A stretch of 64,000 bases of DNA from NCBI GenBank assembly GCA_009733775.1, contig WOGZ01000062.1, positions 1-64,000 of the forward strand, in the 5' to 3' direction. The position numbers and the translations under genes were made by a program. Below are positions 48,064 to 59,916 of the stretch, piece after piece. Each line of letters begins with the position of its first letter. Position 1 is the stretch's first letter. Below the pieces are notes generated by a model, which saw nothing but the letters and a program-made list of their open reading frames with translations, made no database searches and was not told where the DNA came from. The DNA is from Alectoria sarmentosa (taxonomy: Eukaryota; Ascomycota; Lecanoromycetes; Lecanorales; Parmeliaceae).

Positions 48064-50319
48064 TCAAACCCACCGTGCGCCAAAAAAGTCCACACCAGAT
48101 CGCCGACAAGCCTTCTCTCCAGCTTCAATAAACGGACCTGGCCCCGAGATATAAACCCATGTCCTACCCCCATTCTCCTTTATGGAACCGATCGTCTCTT
48201 CCATCTTGACGCGCCCCCGACCTTTTCCGGTCAGAAAAGAACGCACTTCCAGCCCAGGTGTCGTATCCACTATTAAAGAGTTAGAATGCCAATCTGTCGA
48301 AAGACAGAGGATGTTGACTACCCTGCCAGAAAGGGAAATCGATGTTATCAGCCTCCCGCACGCTCCACACCACCACACATCGCTTCCAAATGTTTGCTGC
48401 CCCTGAAGGTGGCAAAAAGCTTGGAATGGAAAAGTTTCGCTCCAGCCGGGCGCCGTGTACCTTCTCATGCCCGAACATAGTGGTTCTTGGCTCCAAGACC
48501 TCTATCATGAGCCGTTGACGGAACGCTGCAGCGATGGCAATGGCTCCGCTGATGCCCGTGCCGGCGACGAGGCAGATGACAGTATCGTAGCTTGCTGGAT
48601 TAGCGGGGGTGAAATATGGCCCTTCAAGCCGAAGAGTGGTTTGGTAATGGTCAGAAAGTCGCTGTCTTTGGAGATTCAGATCTTCCATTTCTTCTGATGG
48701 TGGCGATAGGCCTATTGTCGCTTCATCGACTAGGTCGGCAAGTTTGTTGGTCCACTGTCTCTTTTGACGCCTTTCAGGAAGTTTTCCTGTGACGGACGTG
48801 GAGGAACGCGATGCTTTACTTTTGCGGAAGAGAAATTGGATCTGGATGTTCTTGTCTGAGCCCGACGAAGAGAGCTTCTGCGAGGCCAGGTGCGTAATGG
48901 TTGTGAAAGGGTGGATTTCTCGTATAGATGATTCCGCATGGTGTATGTGAAAATGGGCAAGCGGAGAGTGACATGCGCAGCCCTCGAGCCGGTTCCGTGG
49001 CAGCGGTACAGTCAGACAGAACCACCCTTTGCCAACAGCTACCAAAGTACTGTCCATCTTCCCACTCAGCTCATAAATTCGCATACCCCAGTCGAGTGTC
49101 CACATAGCTAATCCAGGTGCTGCGCAGTAAAACATCGTACTAGCGTGCAGGCAAATGACGACGACGGCTATTATGGTGACTAGATGTGTAAAGTAAAAGA
49201 CATTGAAATGCTTTCGTCTTATCACGGGAAAAGTGGTGATGAAGACAGCCAGCATGATCGAACTAGTAGTAAGTCCAGTAAAGATGAGTGACGCCCGCCA
49301 AACACCAAGAGCGGATTTATTACCAGGCCAAACCTCGTGGTACAGATATGTGGGGTTCAATACTGGGAAGACCAAAGTCGAGCGGTGGGTTGATTTCCGG
49401 GCGTGGTTGTAAATCGCGACCCATGATGCATAAAGTAAGCCATGGATCACCACCAGAGCAAACAGGACGTAGGCCTGGATCATATGAAATGCAAACGTGG
49501 TCGATGCTGACAGTCTGAAAAATGAGGATAAAGCGCTCTGAATGATTTCGGGGTCAGCATTTCTCTTTCGAGATAACAACTGGGTCGTGAAACAGATTCT
49601 CGGAATGTCGCAGTCCTGCGATAAGTCTCGCTTCTGCACATGCAGTACCAATCAGGAAGAGTTGGCTCGGAGAAGATGACCTACGTTCCTAGCGACCGGA
49701 AGCAGGACCATTCCCATGGTGACATCACAGATGCTATTGGAGTTCTCCAGTCAGCAAGTACTTTTCTGGCCGGGGACAAAAAGTATGAAACACACTGGCC
49801 TGTCAAGGCGATAGCGGCCATACGCCTATTCCCATTCATAATCCCACCCTGTTCTCCTCTGGCCACGAAGTACCCTCGCAAACGCAGCCACCATATCCCA
49901 ATGATGATACCGTACAGACTCAAGACCCAAAGGATGATCAGGACTCCACTAATTGTCAAAGACTTTCGAACGATGGGCAACTGATTTGTGTAAAGTTGAT
50001 TATGGAGGCCACGTCGTATAGATGGATGGAAGGCTCGCAGAGCCAGAATTGTGACGGAGAGGGATAGCCAGCAGTACCAAACGATGACGTGAAGTCGCGT
50101 CTGGAGTGGAAATAGCCATTCTCCGCAAGTTCCTGCATAGCAGTGGTGATCGGATCTAAATGTGAGACCAAGAGATAGAGCAAAGGAAGCGATGAGACTT
50201 CCGGTCAGTGGCCACAAGCAAGTCCTTGGTGTGATCCTTTTCATTGTGATGATGGTCCATTTACGAAGGTCCAGATAGATGGCCTCGTACAGTTGGGAAA
50301 CACTGGCTATTACTACCAT
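48064..50319 (-). CDS. Ferric-reductase-like transmembrane flavocytochrome 2
   Basis: FRE-family protein. Exons by eye: 49685-50319, 48322-49535, 48064-48269 (684 residues). The N-terminal half has several hydrophobic helices. Haem-ligand histidines appear as FHMIQAYVLFALVVIH (H-x13-H) and HLVTIIAVVVICLH (H-x12-H). The cytoplasmic part has REIHPFTTITHLA (FAD), LRLEGPYFTP, CLVAGTGISGAIAIA (nucleotide binding) and WVYISGPGPFIE near the C-terminus. The final exon is restored by removing a 52-nt intron with a TTCTAAC branch, giving WQVDTTPGLEVRSF. The first intron is introner-like; its acceptor could be either of two adjacent AGs, and only the second keeps frame with the donor at 49684. Confidence 0.85.
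49536..49684 (-). repeat. Introner-like element, intron 1 of reductase 2
   Basis: 149-nt intron ending GAGAAATGCTGACCCCGAAATC, then ATTCAG(AG) on the minus strand, with GTAGGTCATCTTCTCCGAG at its 5' end and a diverged GAAGCGAGACTTATCGC in the middle. Length and the 3' block match the family; the 5' end is more diverged. Confidence 0.75.
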
Positions 50320-51706
50320 AAAGAAAAAGCAGCGCTAGCGGTGCGCCACTATCTCGCCCTTCAAGGCGAAATTGGGTACAGCAAGTTTGAGTGTAGGCTA
50401 TGTACGTGCTAAAAAGACGAAATAAGTAAAGTGCAAAAGATGAACTATGTAGACAAAACGATATCCAATTGATCTTCATGGTATGGTTTTGGTTGTTGAC
50501 ATAGTGAAATCCAAATTTCATGGAATGAGAATACTTCACGTTGTTTATGCTTGTAATTTACCGTGTTCATATTTTCAGTAGCTCCGTATTAAGGGAGACA
50601 TCGATTGGTCCGGGCTCCACAACCCAGATTTTCTTTGGGAGACATAATTCCAATATTTTGCTTCCCTACCAGCACCTGGAGGAACCCCTGGATTGCCGTC
50701 GAGTTCGTATCCCAGCGGTGGAACTGACAATCCTTCCGTGTTCACGTCCGTGTAAACCTGGCATCGTATGCCGGTGAAGCCACGCGTGTGGTTGAATGCT
50801 CAAATCGCATTAAGACGCCACCATTCCTGAGATTTCTTCGGCCACAATGACGCCGGTACACAAGCAGAACTCAACATCAAGTCCGGGAGCTGCGTCAGGC
50901 TTAGTCCTTTCCATCAGACTTTGGGCCTTTGCTACTTGAAGGGACCTATGCATGTTGGGCAGAGAGACGTTGATGAAAGATCCAGGCCATACAATCGAGC
51001 AGGCTGAAACGCAAGACTTCACTCGAGGTCTGCAGGATCGTTACCCGCACGATCGGACCGTCTCCGGGGGGGGGGGGGGAGGACCCCAACGACGCCATCT
51101 TGAAAATGAGTTTCACCAACTAATGGAGAAGCCTTGCTGTCAGCGACAGAGTAATGTTTCAACAGAACGTATCTTGCGTCAGAAAACACAATACGACCAT
51201 GAAAAGTAGAGGTGTTTCCAAAGGTAATAAGCTTGCAATCAAAGTATCAATTGGTAATATTGAACATGCTCTCATTTTGCGACCCTTAATGCCCCGATAT
51301 GGCGATTGATAGACAGCGAGCGATCCGTTTACAGACAGACTCTCATCCCGGATAGAAGCGGGATGGGGAGCACGAAGATCCGAATGGCTGGCGTCGTCTC
51401 GCATCAAGCTGAAACTTTGCCGATCATCGCTGTCAGCTTGCTCCGTTGTCCGAATCCTATCACATGCACATAATATCAGGCCACCTGCTCTCGAAAGTCA
51501 AGCCTGGGACCTGGCAATAAGGCATGTCGATTAAAGAATTCGCGACGGCGAGAAGATGCAACGAAGTGGGAGAAAAGGACTGGTTGGAAATTCGGAAATA
51601 CTGTACGGACCCGACTTATTAAGTTGTTACCTTAGTCATCCATCTGCCATAATCTTCACCCTAACCCACACCTTCAAGCGAGGCAACAATCTGCTTCACG
51701 CCTAAG
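50320..51706. other. Intergenic with poly-G run
   Basis: Divergent upstream regions of reductase 2 (-) and the aminotransferase (+). A run of 14 G lies at about 51066-51079. No gene supported. Confidence 0.55.
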
Positions 51707-53364
51707 ATGGATGGCTCATCCACAGCTCGGGCTCTAATTGACCTAATGAAGGGATGGCCAAATCCAGCTCTACTCCCTGCCGTTCAGATCAAGACGGCGT
51801 CCTCAGTGTCTCTCTCCAATGCTGATATCTTCATCCCTGGCCTCTCTTACGGGTACGTGCATTTCGGAGGTGGTCCTTCCTGTTTGCTCCTGAAATCGAG
51901 TCGCAAGACATGTCTCGGGAGCAGAATGGCCATTTCTAATCGAGAGTCCTGTCTTGCGACTCTATCATTTCCCTTGGAGAAGCAATGCTGACCCCGAAAT
52001 GTGCGTAGGCCTGATCCTGGACACGAGCCGTTGAGAGAACACCTCGCCAACTGGCTTACACATTTCTACCACCCTCTTACCCGCATCCCAGCCGAGCGAA
52101 TATGCATTACTGGAGGGGCGAGCCAGAATCTTGCATGCATTCTCCAAGTTTTTTCGGACCCGATTTTCACGAGGAATGTGTGGATGGTCTCCCCAACCTA
52201 CTTCCTCGCATGCCGGATCTTTGAGGACAGCGGCTTCCACGGTCGGCTACGATCGGTGCCCGAAGATGAAGAGGGTGTTGATATCGAATATCTGAGAAAA
52301 GCGTTGCACCAAAGTGAGATGAAGGCACGGGCAGAAGGCAACACGCAGCCGGTATGATGCAGGAAAAGAACGACGGTAGACTGTTCTGCTGAGCTCTTCT
52401 TTCTTAGTCACTCAAACCTACACGACCATGGCGCAAGATCTATCGGCATCTCATATATGCTGTTCCCACGTTTAGCAACCCATCTTCTAGGACCATGAGT
52501 CTCCAACGTCGTCAGGAGCTCGTGCAAGTCGCCCGGGAATACGATGCATGTATCATCACTGATGATGTCTACGATATGCTACAATGGCTCACAGGCAAGA
52601 CAACAACTCAAGACAGCATGAAGCATGCCCATCTGCCGCGCCTTGTCGACATCGATCGGACATTTGACGGCGGCGCTGAAAGGGAAGGCTCTGACGGATT
52701 TGGAAATGCTGTTAGTAATAGCAGCTTCAGTAAGATAGCAGGGCCTGGGTGTCGAACAGGCTGGCTGGAGGGTACAAAGAAGTTTGTTTGGGGAAATTCA
52801 CAAGTGTAAGCTTTACAATGGCAATCATTGCCGACCCTCGTTGACATGGGTGGCAGTGGATCTTCAAGGTCTGGTGGGGCTCCCTCACAGCTGACATCGA
52901 CTTTTATGTCAAACCTCATCGAATCAGGCGACCTGCAGCGTCACATCTTCAAAACTTTACAGCCTACGTATGCCCGGCGACACCAACGTATGATCTCGGC
53001 CGTTGAAGAGCATCTACTACCCTTGGGAGTGACGCTACCTCAGACAAATCGAGACGTGGTGGGTGGGTACTTTATCTGGCTGTCGCTGCCCGCTCCGATT
53101 GAAGCCGAAGAGGTTGCACTGCGTGCTCAACAAGAGGAAAATCTCGTCATAGCGCCTGGGCCCATTTTTGCGGTGTTTGGCGACGAGAAGGCAGTAGACC
53201 TCGAAAGGAAGGTCAGAGTATGCTTTTCGTGGGAACAGGAGGCAATGCTGGCCGAGGGTATCCAGCGCCTTGCTCAGGTGATCAGCAGCATGCAAAGAAA
53301 TCAGCCCCAGCAAGAAAAAGCGACGCCTGGAGGAAGCAGCTTCCTTGTAGAGCAATACCGTTGA
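51707..53364 (+). CDS. PLP-dependent aminotransferase, class I/II
   Basis: Fold-type I aminotransferase of a fungal group often annotated as valine-pyruvate or aromatic aminotransferase; the substrate is not evident. Exons: 51707-51852, 52009-52351, 52408-52805, 52857-53364 (464 residues). Visible motifs: PDPGHEPLREHLANWL, ERICITGGASQNLACILQVF, the cofactor-side NPSSRTMSLQRRQELV, the aspartate region CIITDDVYDMLQW, the Schiff-base lysine K272 in NSSFSKIAGPGCRTGW, and SSRSGGAPSQLTSTFM. The start gives MDGSSTARALIDLMKGWPNP, typical for the group. Intron 1 is the best-preserved introner-like copy; the others are ordinary (56 and 51 nt). Confidence 0.9.
51853..52008 (+). repeat. Introner-like element with nested inverted repeats, aminotransferase intron 1
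   Basis: 156-nt intron. The outer ends GTACGTGCATTTCGG and CCGAAATGTGCGTAG are complementary at nearly every position. Inside, GAGTCGCAAGACA (from about 51898) is answered by its exact reverse complement TGTCTTGCGACTC, about 50 bp downstream. The branch site is in GCAATGCTGACCCCGAAATG. Removing it restores GLSYGPDPGHEPL. Confidence 0.95.
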
Positions 53365-55189
53365 GTTCCGGAACATCTAGTTTGCCAAAAGATTGTCTAT
53401 CACAGTATCACTAAAGAAAGGAGAAGAGAAGCTATCGCGAGGTTTGTGCCGGACCACCGGACCAGCGGCAGGAATTCCATGCAGCAAACGAGTCCAAAGG
53501 AGTGGTCACAATCTTATGGAGCGGCAATTCAGCGTCTACCCATGACATCAAGCATTCTACTTATGTTTCAAAGCTTCCAGGGTCCATGCAAATCATGCCG
53601 CACGAGCTTTACTACAATAAGCGTAGCATTTCCAAGTGGGCGGGGAAGTTTGCTAAGACATTGCCAAGAAACCTGGGGTAAATGACTCGCGCCAGGATTT
53701 AGACTCCAAAAGTGACTAAAGAAATCACGGTAGGGGATCAGATAATATTGGGATTCAGGACTCATCAATCATGCGCCCATAGGGAGTGACTTCGCTTTTG
53801 CACCAGCCATCGGCTATGCACAATGGATTAATCGTATTATATGAAACACAAATTGAACGCAGAGAGGATGGTACTGCAGGAGAGTGCTTGCACCGTAGAT
53901 GATAGCTGAATGATTGTTATTTGTATGTCATCACCCGTGTCCTTGACTCCTGAAGTTGGTAGACCGAGTACGAAATACGAACAAGGCCAAAGTTTTGTGG
54001 CGAAGAGTGAAGTTGTCGGAGATGGAAATTCGAAAGAAGGAAGTGGCAAGACTAAGAGTAAGAGTTGGTGGAGTGACCGTTGAGGCGTGCTCTAGCTCCC
54101 TGGATAGCGCGGGCCACTGCCGGCGCTTCAGATAAAATGCCCAGCCACTCAGATCAACCACATGCCATTCTTTCAACTAAACTGATACTCGCAATAGAAT
54201 CTGTTTCATTTTCTTTGCCAGCCATTCATTCTTTCACCTCCAAGGACGCGTGTGTTTTCTATTGGTGTTTCGGAATTAAGAGCCCACCTTCACCTTCATT
54301 TCACTGTCCATCAATTGCCGGGCTGGCACCGCTCGCTTCGCAAGGGCAGTCGCCAGGATTCCAACTCATGGGGCCTGCCTCTGATTACACTTACGCTGGA
54401 AGTTTCAACACAAGTAGACCAGAACGAATCCGATGGTAACAGCGGTGTTAGGGGCTTCTACTCGCAGCCTACCGCCGGGTGAGGGGGGACGAACCGGCGC
54501 AAGGTCCTTAACACTACTCCGTAGGGCCGGTTGATATTCACACTCAACCTCCATTCCTGAACAACTTCCTCACACATGACTGGTCCATTCCTACCCCGAC
54601 CATCCCCTGACCATGATGATACCTTTGAATGTGACTCGAATGGCCATCTGCGCGGGCAGGATGGCCATCTTCTCATTGAATATGCGGATCAGGAAGGCCA
54701 TGACAGGGAAGGCCGTGGGTATATATCCAGGCAAGGAAGAAGGGGGAAGACCCAGGAGTCCTTATATCAAATCAACACTCATCATACCCACGCGCGGCAA
54801 ACGCAAGGCCAGAGTCCCCTTCACCTGTAAGCTGTTTCATCCCTCTTACCAATCAATGTACCGCCTTCAATAAGGGGCAGGTTCTCTTCCTTTCTATTAT
54901 TCTTTGTCTTCGTGACGCCTTCACCATTGCTCAAAGGGTACTGCCTAGACGACGTCTTTGTTTTCTTAAACGCACAGTTCTTTCATTCCAGCTCTTTCAT
55001 TTCTAGAACCTGCCAAGTCTTTCTTTGTCACATTCCCTTTCACCAGTCGTCCATCCACAATTGTCTTTGTGCTTCCGATCATTATCATATCTACGCGCAG
55101 GTTCGCTGATATCTTCTGACATCAAGTCCTCGTTTTCCATCCTCACTTACCCTCACCGCCACCACTTCAACACAAAATCCCTCGTCATC
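53365..55189. other. Intergenic
   Basis: 1.8 kb between the aminotransferase and the GH55 gene. Short open frames with no recognisable product; the last few hundred bases are CT-rich and probably the GH55 promoter and leader. Confidence 0.55.
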
Positions 55190-57747
55190 ATGTTCACCTT
55201 TTCAGCAGCAGCGCTGTTCGTCACCCTTCGCGTTTTGCTTCTTTCGGTCTCGACTTCACCGGTTGAAGCCGTGCCGGTGACCTCCACCAGCAACAGCACT
55301 AACACTTCCTCGACCTCGTCATCGTATTGGGTTGCCAACATCCAGCGGAAAGGTACGGTTGCGTTCGGTGACTCGTCTTACAAGGTCTTCCGTAATGTTC
55401 AGGACTATGGTGCTACTGGAGATGGCACTACCGACGACACTGCAGCCATTAATAATGCCATCGCGGATGGCAATCGCTGTGGTCTAGGCTGCGACTCCAG
55501 CACGGTAACCCCAGCTATTGTGTACTTTCCACCGGGAACATACCTCGTCAGCGCGCCTATCATCCAGTACTATTACACGCAATTTATCGGCGATGCGGTT
55601 ACTATTCCCACAATCAAAGCATCGGCCAGTTTCACGGGTATCGCAGTCATCGATTCTGACCCCTACGCGAAAGGCGTCAACTGGTACACCAACCAGAATA
55701 ACTTCTATCGGCAAGTCCGGAATTTCGTCATTGACATAACTTCCATGCCTGCAACTGGAGGCGCCTGTATTCACGTAAGTACCCTTTCTGACTTATCTCT
55801 TCCCCTTTCCTAATCTTTTCCTATGTCTGGGGATATTTTTGAGAAGCAAGAAACGTGTACCTGCTCCTCAAATTTGTCTTCAGGCTCCAGAATCCGTCTT
55901 AAAAGAGAAATGCTAACTCCAAGGTGCTGTAGTGGCAAGTTGCTCAGGCTACCAGCCTGCAGAACATCGTCTTTGAAATGGTTCAAGGTGGCACCAACAA
56001 CGGACAAGAAGGCATCTTTATGGACAATGGTTCGGGTGGATTCTTCTCTGACCTGGTCTTCAATGGGGGCAACTATGGGATGTTCGTCGGAAACCAGCAA
56101 TTCACTACTCGGAATTTGACCTTCAATCACTGCAATACTGCGGTGTATATGAACTGGAACTGGGTGTGGAATCTAAAGTCTATTACGGTCAATAACTGCG
56201 GGGTCGGTGTCAACATGTCAAATGTTCCGGCAAACCAAACCGTGGGTTCAGTCCTCGTCCAAGACAGTACGTTCGTTGGGACGCCAAAGGGTATCATTAC
56301 AGCCTTCAGCACGAGTGGCAATACACCGACTACCGGCAACACGCTCATCATCGACAATTGCGATTTTACCGGCAGCACCGATGCCATTGTCAGCGACACT
56401 GGTGCAACAATTCTCGCAGGTGGCTCCGTCGTCTCGTCGTGGGCCCAAGGTAACGCTTACACCACTGGGGATGATGGCTCTGCATCTGCCGCCACATGTG
56501 CAAGTGCGGCTGCGTCAGCCACCAGCACGGCGATCCAAGGGTCGTTGACCGCACCTGCGAAACCCGTCACTCTCTTGGATGGCTCTAGGATCTTCGAGCG
56601 CTCCAAGCCCCAGTATGAAAATGTCCCATCCTCATCTTTCGTCAGCGTCAAATCAGCCGGAGCTAAAGGCGATGGAGTGTCCGACGACACTGCTGCCTTG
56701 CAATCAGCCATGAACAGCCTCACCTCTGATCAAATCCTCTACTTCGATCACGGGGCCTACGTTGTCACTTCCACGGTTAAAGTTCCCAGCAACATCAAGA
56801 TGACCGGGGAAATATGGCCCTTAATCATGGCCTCCGGCACCGCATTCGCCAATCAAGCTTCGCCAGCTCCCGTCTTCCAAGTTGGGCAGCCAGGCGACAC
56901 CGGCGCAGTCGAAATGAGCGACCTCATCTTCGAGACCAAAGGCCCAGCTCCTGGGGCAATCATCATCGAGTGGAATGTTGCCGAGAGCTCTCAAGGTGCC
57001 TCAGGCATGTGGGATGTCCATATGCGCATCGGCGGTTCCGCTGGGACCAGCCTGCAAAGCAACACTTGTGCCAAAAATCCTAATGTCACGGCCAGCTATA
57101 ACGCAGACTGTGAAGGTGCCTTTTTGCTCCTGCATGTCACCACCAAAGCGACTATTTACCTGGAAAACAACTGGTTCTGGGTCGCGGACCACGAGCTCGA
57201 CCTCTCCGACCACAACCAGACCAACATCTACAATGGCCGTGGCATTCTCGTCGAATCGCAAGGACCCGTCTGGATGTACGGCACCAGCTCCGAACACAGC
57301 CAGCTCTACAACTTCGAGTTCGCCAATGCCCAAAATGTTTATGCCGGTGTCATCCAATCCGAAACGCCTTACATGCAATCCAATCCCACAGCTCTCAACG
57401 GAGGCTTCACACCCAGCGACACCTACTTCGACCCTGACTTCAGTTCCTGCAACGGCGATGCCGGCTGCGAGAAAGCTTGGGGTCTGCGCATTTTCGCTTC
57501 CTCTGATATCCTTGTCTATGGCGCTGGCTTGTATAGCTTCTTCGACAACTACGACCAGACATGCCTCGCTACCGAGAGCTGTCAAGTCAACATGGTCAGC
57601 GTCGAGTGCTCCCAGGAAATTCTCCTCTGGGGTTTGAGCACGAAGGCGAGTACGAATATGGTCACTGTGGATGGTACGGGCGTTGTGAACGAGAGCGACA
57701 ACATGTCAAACTTCTGTCAGACGATAGCTTTGTTTGAGGAGGCTTGA
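55190..57747 (+). CDS. Secreted GH55 glucan 1,3-beta-glucosidase
   Basis: Exo-beta-1,3-glucanase releasing glucose from laminarin-like cell-wall glucans. Exons: 55190-55774 and 55933-57747 (799 residues). The start MFTFSAAALFVTLRVLLLSV is a signal peptide, followed by a Ser/Thr/Asn-rich linker. The family's two tandem right-handed beta-helix domains are both visible through their pectate-lyase-like openings, VQDYGATGDGTTDDTAAINN and VKSAGAKGDGVSDDTAALQS. Splicing at CAC/TGG gives GACIHWQVAQATSLQNIVFE, the expected family sequence. Later motifs include VWMYGTSSEHSQLYNFEF and YSFFDNYDQTC. Many N-glycosylation sites and paired cysteines fit secretion. With the GH31 gene it represents extracellular glucan degradation, but the two are far apart. 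Confidence 0.93.
55775..55932 (+). repeat. Introner-like intron (diverged) in the GH55 gene
   Basis: 158-nt intron with GAGAAATGCTAACTCCAAGG near its 3' end, matching the GAGAAATGCTGACCCCGA block of the copy at 49536. The 5' portion is CT-rich and diverged. Length matches the family. Confidence 0.6.
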
Positions 57748-58261
57748 AGTGCCTGCATTCTGGGCGGCTGTACATATCTCTTTTCGCTTCAGATTTGTAC
57801 ATAGCTCAACATACGCCTCAAGGCAGCAAAGCAAGACAGGAGCTTACTCTACTTTTGGAGGAAATGAGGTCATTGTTGAATGAAAGGAGGTTTAATGACC
57901 AGATGTATGATTTCATTGATAAGTAGTATCTTGCCATATTCGTCGTCAAGCAACGCACGAGAAGATCTACCTCTTCTTGCTGCTCACGCATAAAATCTCT
58001 GTAATGACTGTGAGGAAATAGAGGATCGATTGCTTGAACTAAATGGAAGCACAGTGCAAGCGTAATCCCCCTTCTATTCTCGCGCAACGTTCTCTGTAGT
58101 GACTGTGAGATGAAAGAATTGAAGGTGTTTTTTTTTTGGAGTACAGCAACAAGGGAAAGCACCGCGCAAGCAAAGCACCATTGACTCCTCTCACATCCTC
58201 TTGGACGACTGATCTTGACAGGCTAACACTGTTGAAGCTGTGGAGCTTCAAGCTCTGCAAC
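57748..58261. other. Intergenic
   Basis: Between the convergent 3' ends of the GH55 gene (+) and C2H2 paralogue B (-). A CTGTAATGACTGTGAG / CTGTAGTGACTGTGAG pair (about 57999 and 58094) is a short direct repeat. Nothing else recognised. Confidence 0.55.
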
Positions 58262-59343
58262 TCAAGCAGAGCCGTCGGCTTTGGGCTTGATGGCCTGGTT
58301 CGGCTTGCCGGGCTGAAGCCTTCCGGCGTGAACGTTCTGGTAGTGACTCTTAAGCTTGTCTTTGCGAGGAAAGCCGATGTGGTGGTATTTGCAGTCGAGG
58401 ACTGGGCATTCGAACTTTTGGGGCTTGATGCAATGCTTGGACGATGAGTGGCGCATGAAGTCGCTCCAGCGTTTAGTGACGGATTTGCAGCCGGCCTCAG
58501 GGCATCTATAATCTCCAGGCCTACCGTAGTGGTCTCCACGTCGTTCCTTCTGGTGGAAATAAAGCTTCTGCAGGTCATTGACGTCATAGAACCTCACTCT
58601 CGCATCATCCTTTGTTGTCCATTGACAACCAGTAACAGGGCATCCAAACGTCCACGATAACCTCTCAGGGTGTCCATCCAGCCCTCTTAGATGCTGGGGA
58701 TACCATGAGGAAGCGAGACAAGCCGCGCAAGTACAAATCTGGTCAGGTACGAGGGCTTCTAACTCGTTAGAGTTCTGCGTGGAAGCATCTCGCCCTGTCT
58801 CGGTCAGAGAGACACTAAAGCCTGGGGCTTCTTGAGGTGGAAACGGATTGAATCTAGCTTCTGATGTCTCAAGACTGTTCATGTTGCTATGATGTTGATA
58901 TTGAACTTGGGTTGCAACAGTGTCATAATTGAGAGTCACTGGTGGTGGCACTTCTGGGAGTTCTGAGCTTGGGCTTCCGTAAACATCATGTTTTAGAGTG
59001 GCAGTAGTATCCTGGAAGCTATGATGGCCGGCGAGCTGCTGACTGTGCCATGCATGCATAGGAGTTGAGGACCATTCTCCAGTGTCAGCGGTTTGTACCG
59101 TCTGAGAGGCCAGGTGATCGTTAACCGAGCTCAGCTCCAGGACAGGAGGCCTGGAACGAGGTGCGATACTGGGCTCAGGGGGACAGAGAGAGGAGCTGAA
59201 TTGCGCCCCTGTGTCAGCCAGTAAAAAAAAACCTACCCCGCCTGACCCGTCTGATCATCATGCATGCCGAGTCTGGCAGGCACGATATCAGAGAGTCCCT
59301 CAGAGCTGAGATAGTCGTCCAAATCAAATGGAACGCCCTCCAT
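58262..59343 (-). CDS. C2H2 zinc-finger protein, paralogue B
   Basis: Probable nuclear regulator, 347 residues, exactly the length of paralogue A. Exons: 59247-59343 and 58262-59208. Exon 1 encodes acidic MEGVPFDLDDYLSSEGLSDI. The body has CTCAACLASSWYP, then finger-like units: CPVTGCQWTTKDD with a following FHQKERRGDHYG, YRCPEAGCKSVTKRWSDFMR with HSSSKHC, and FECPVLDCKYHHIGFPRKDK with LKSHYQNVH. The intron is only 38 nt (GTCAGG...CACAG) and contains T9 then ACTGGCTGAC. The phase is the same as in paralogue A. Followed on the same strand by the upstream neighbour paralogue C, so B and C form a tandem pair. Confidence 0.85.
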
Positions 59344-59916
59344 TTCGAGACCGTGTGCGCCCTCTTGGATTGCGGGAAGGGCGTTGATGCGTTGGCAGTG
59401 TGTGTCCCACTAGTAGGGCGAGGCTGAGGATTCGAGCAGGAGGATGTGCAGCCAATGAGAGCTGCGCTTGGCCGACTTGGCGTGCAGGAAGGGGTGATGA
59501 AGGGGTACGAAGAGAGTTCGGGGAGGAGAGAGATTATATGCTCACGACAAAAGGAAAGGGGCCTAAGGGCGCTTCCCGATCGTCCAATATGCTATACTAA
59601 TTGTGCGTTAGGCCCATGGCCAAGACTAGTATGATTCTGGAGCATTGCATTGACTATCGGGTGATATTTCTTGCTTTCTGGCCCTGCGGTCCCGCTCTTT
59701 CTCCGACGACTTCAAAGTGGCAGAGAGAGAAAAAGACACCCCGAAATTTTCAGGCTGGACAGGGCGCAGAGGCTATTGAGAGATAGAAACACGCTTTAGA
59801 AATGATAGTGAGATTCCCATAACTACTGCTCCCACTAGCAGCTCACCCCTCGTATTTCCCATTCCTCATTGCAGTCTCCCACTACCACGAACATCCCATA
59901 GCAGCAACCAAACTTC
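59344..59916. promoter_or_regulatory. Region between C2H2 paralogues B and C
   Basis: Promoter and leader of paralogue B. On the minus strand it carries TTCCTGCACGCCAAG and TGCCAACGCATCAACGCCC, both closely matched upstream of paralogue C, and a GCATATAATC TATA-like box. Confidence 0.55.

Noticed and set aside
51066..51079. Run of 14 G
   Set aside because: Simple homopolymer; may also be an assembly artefact. No associated feature.
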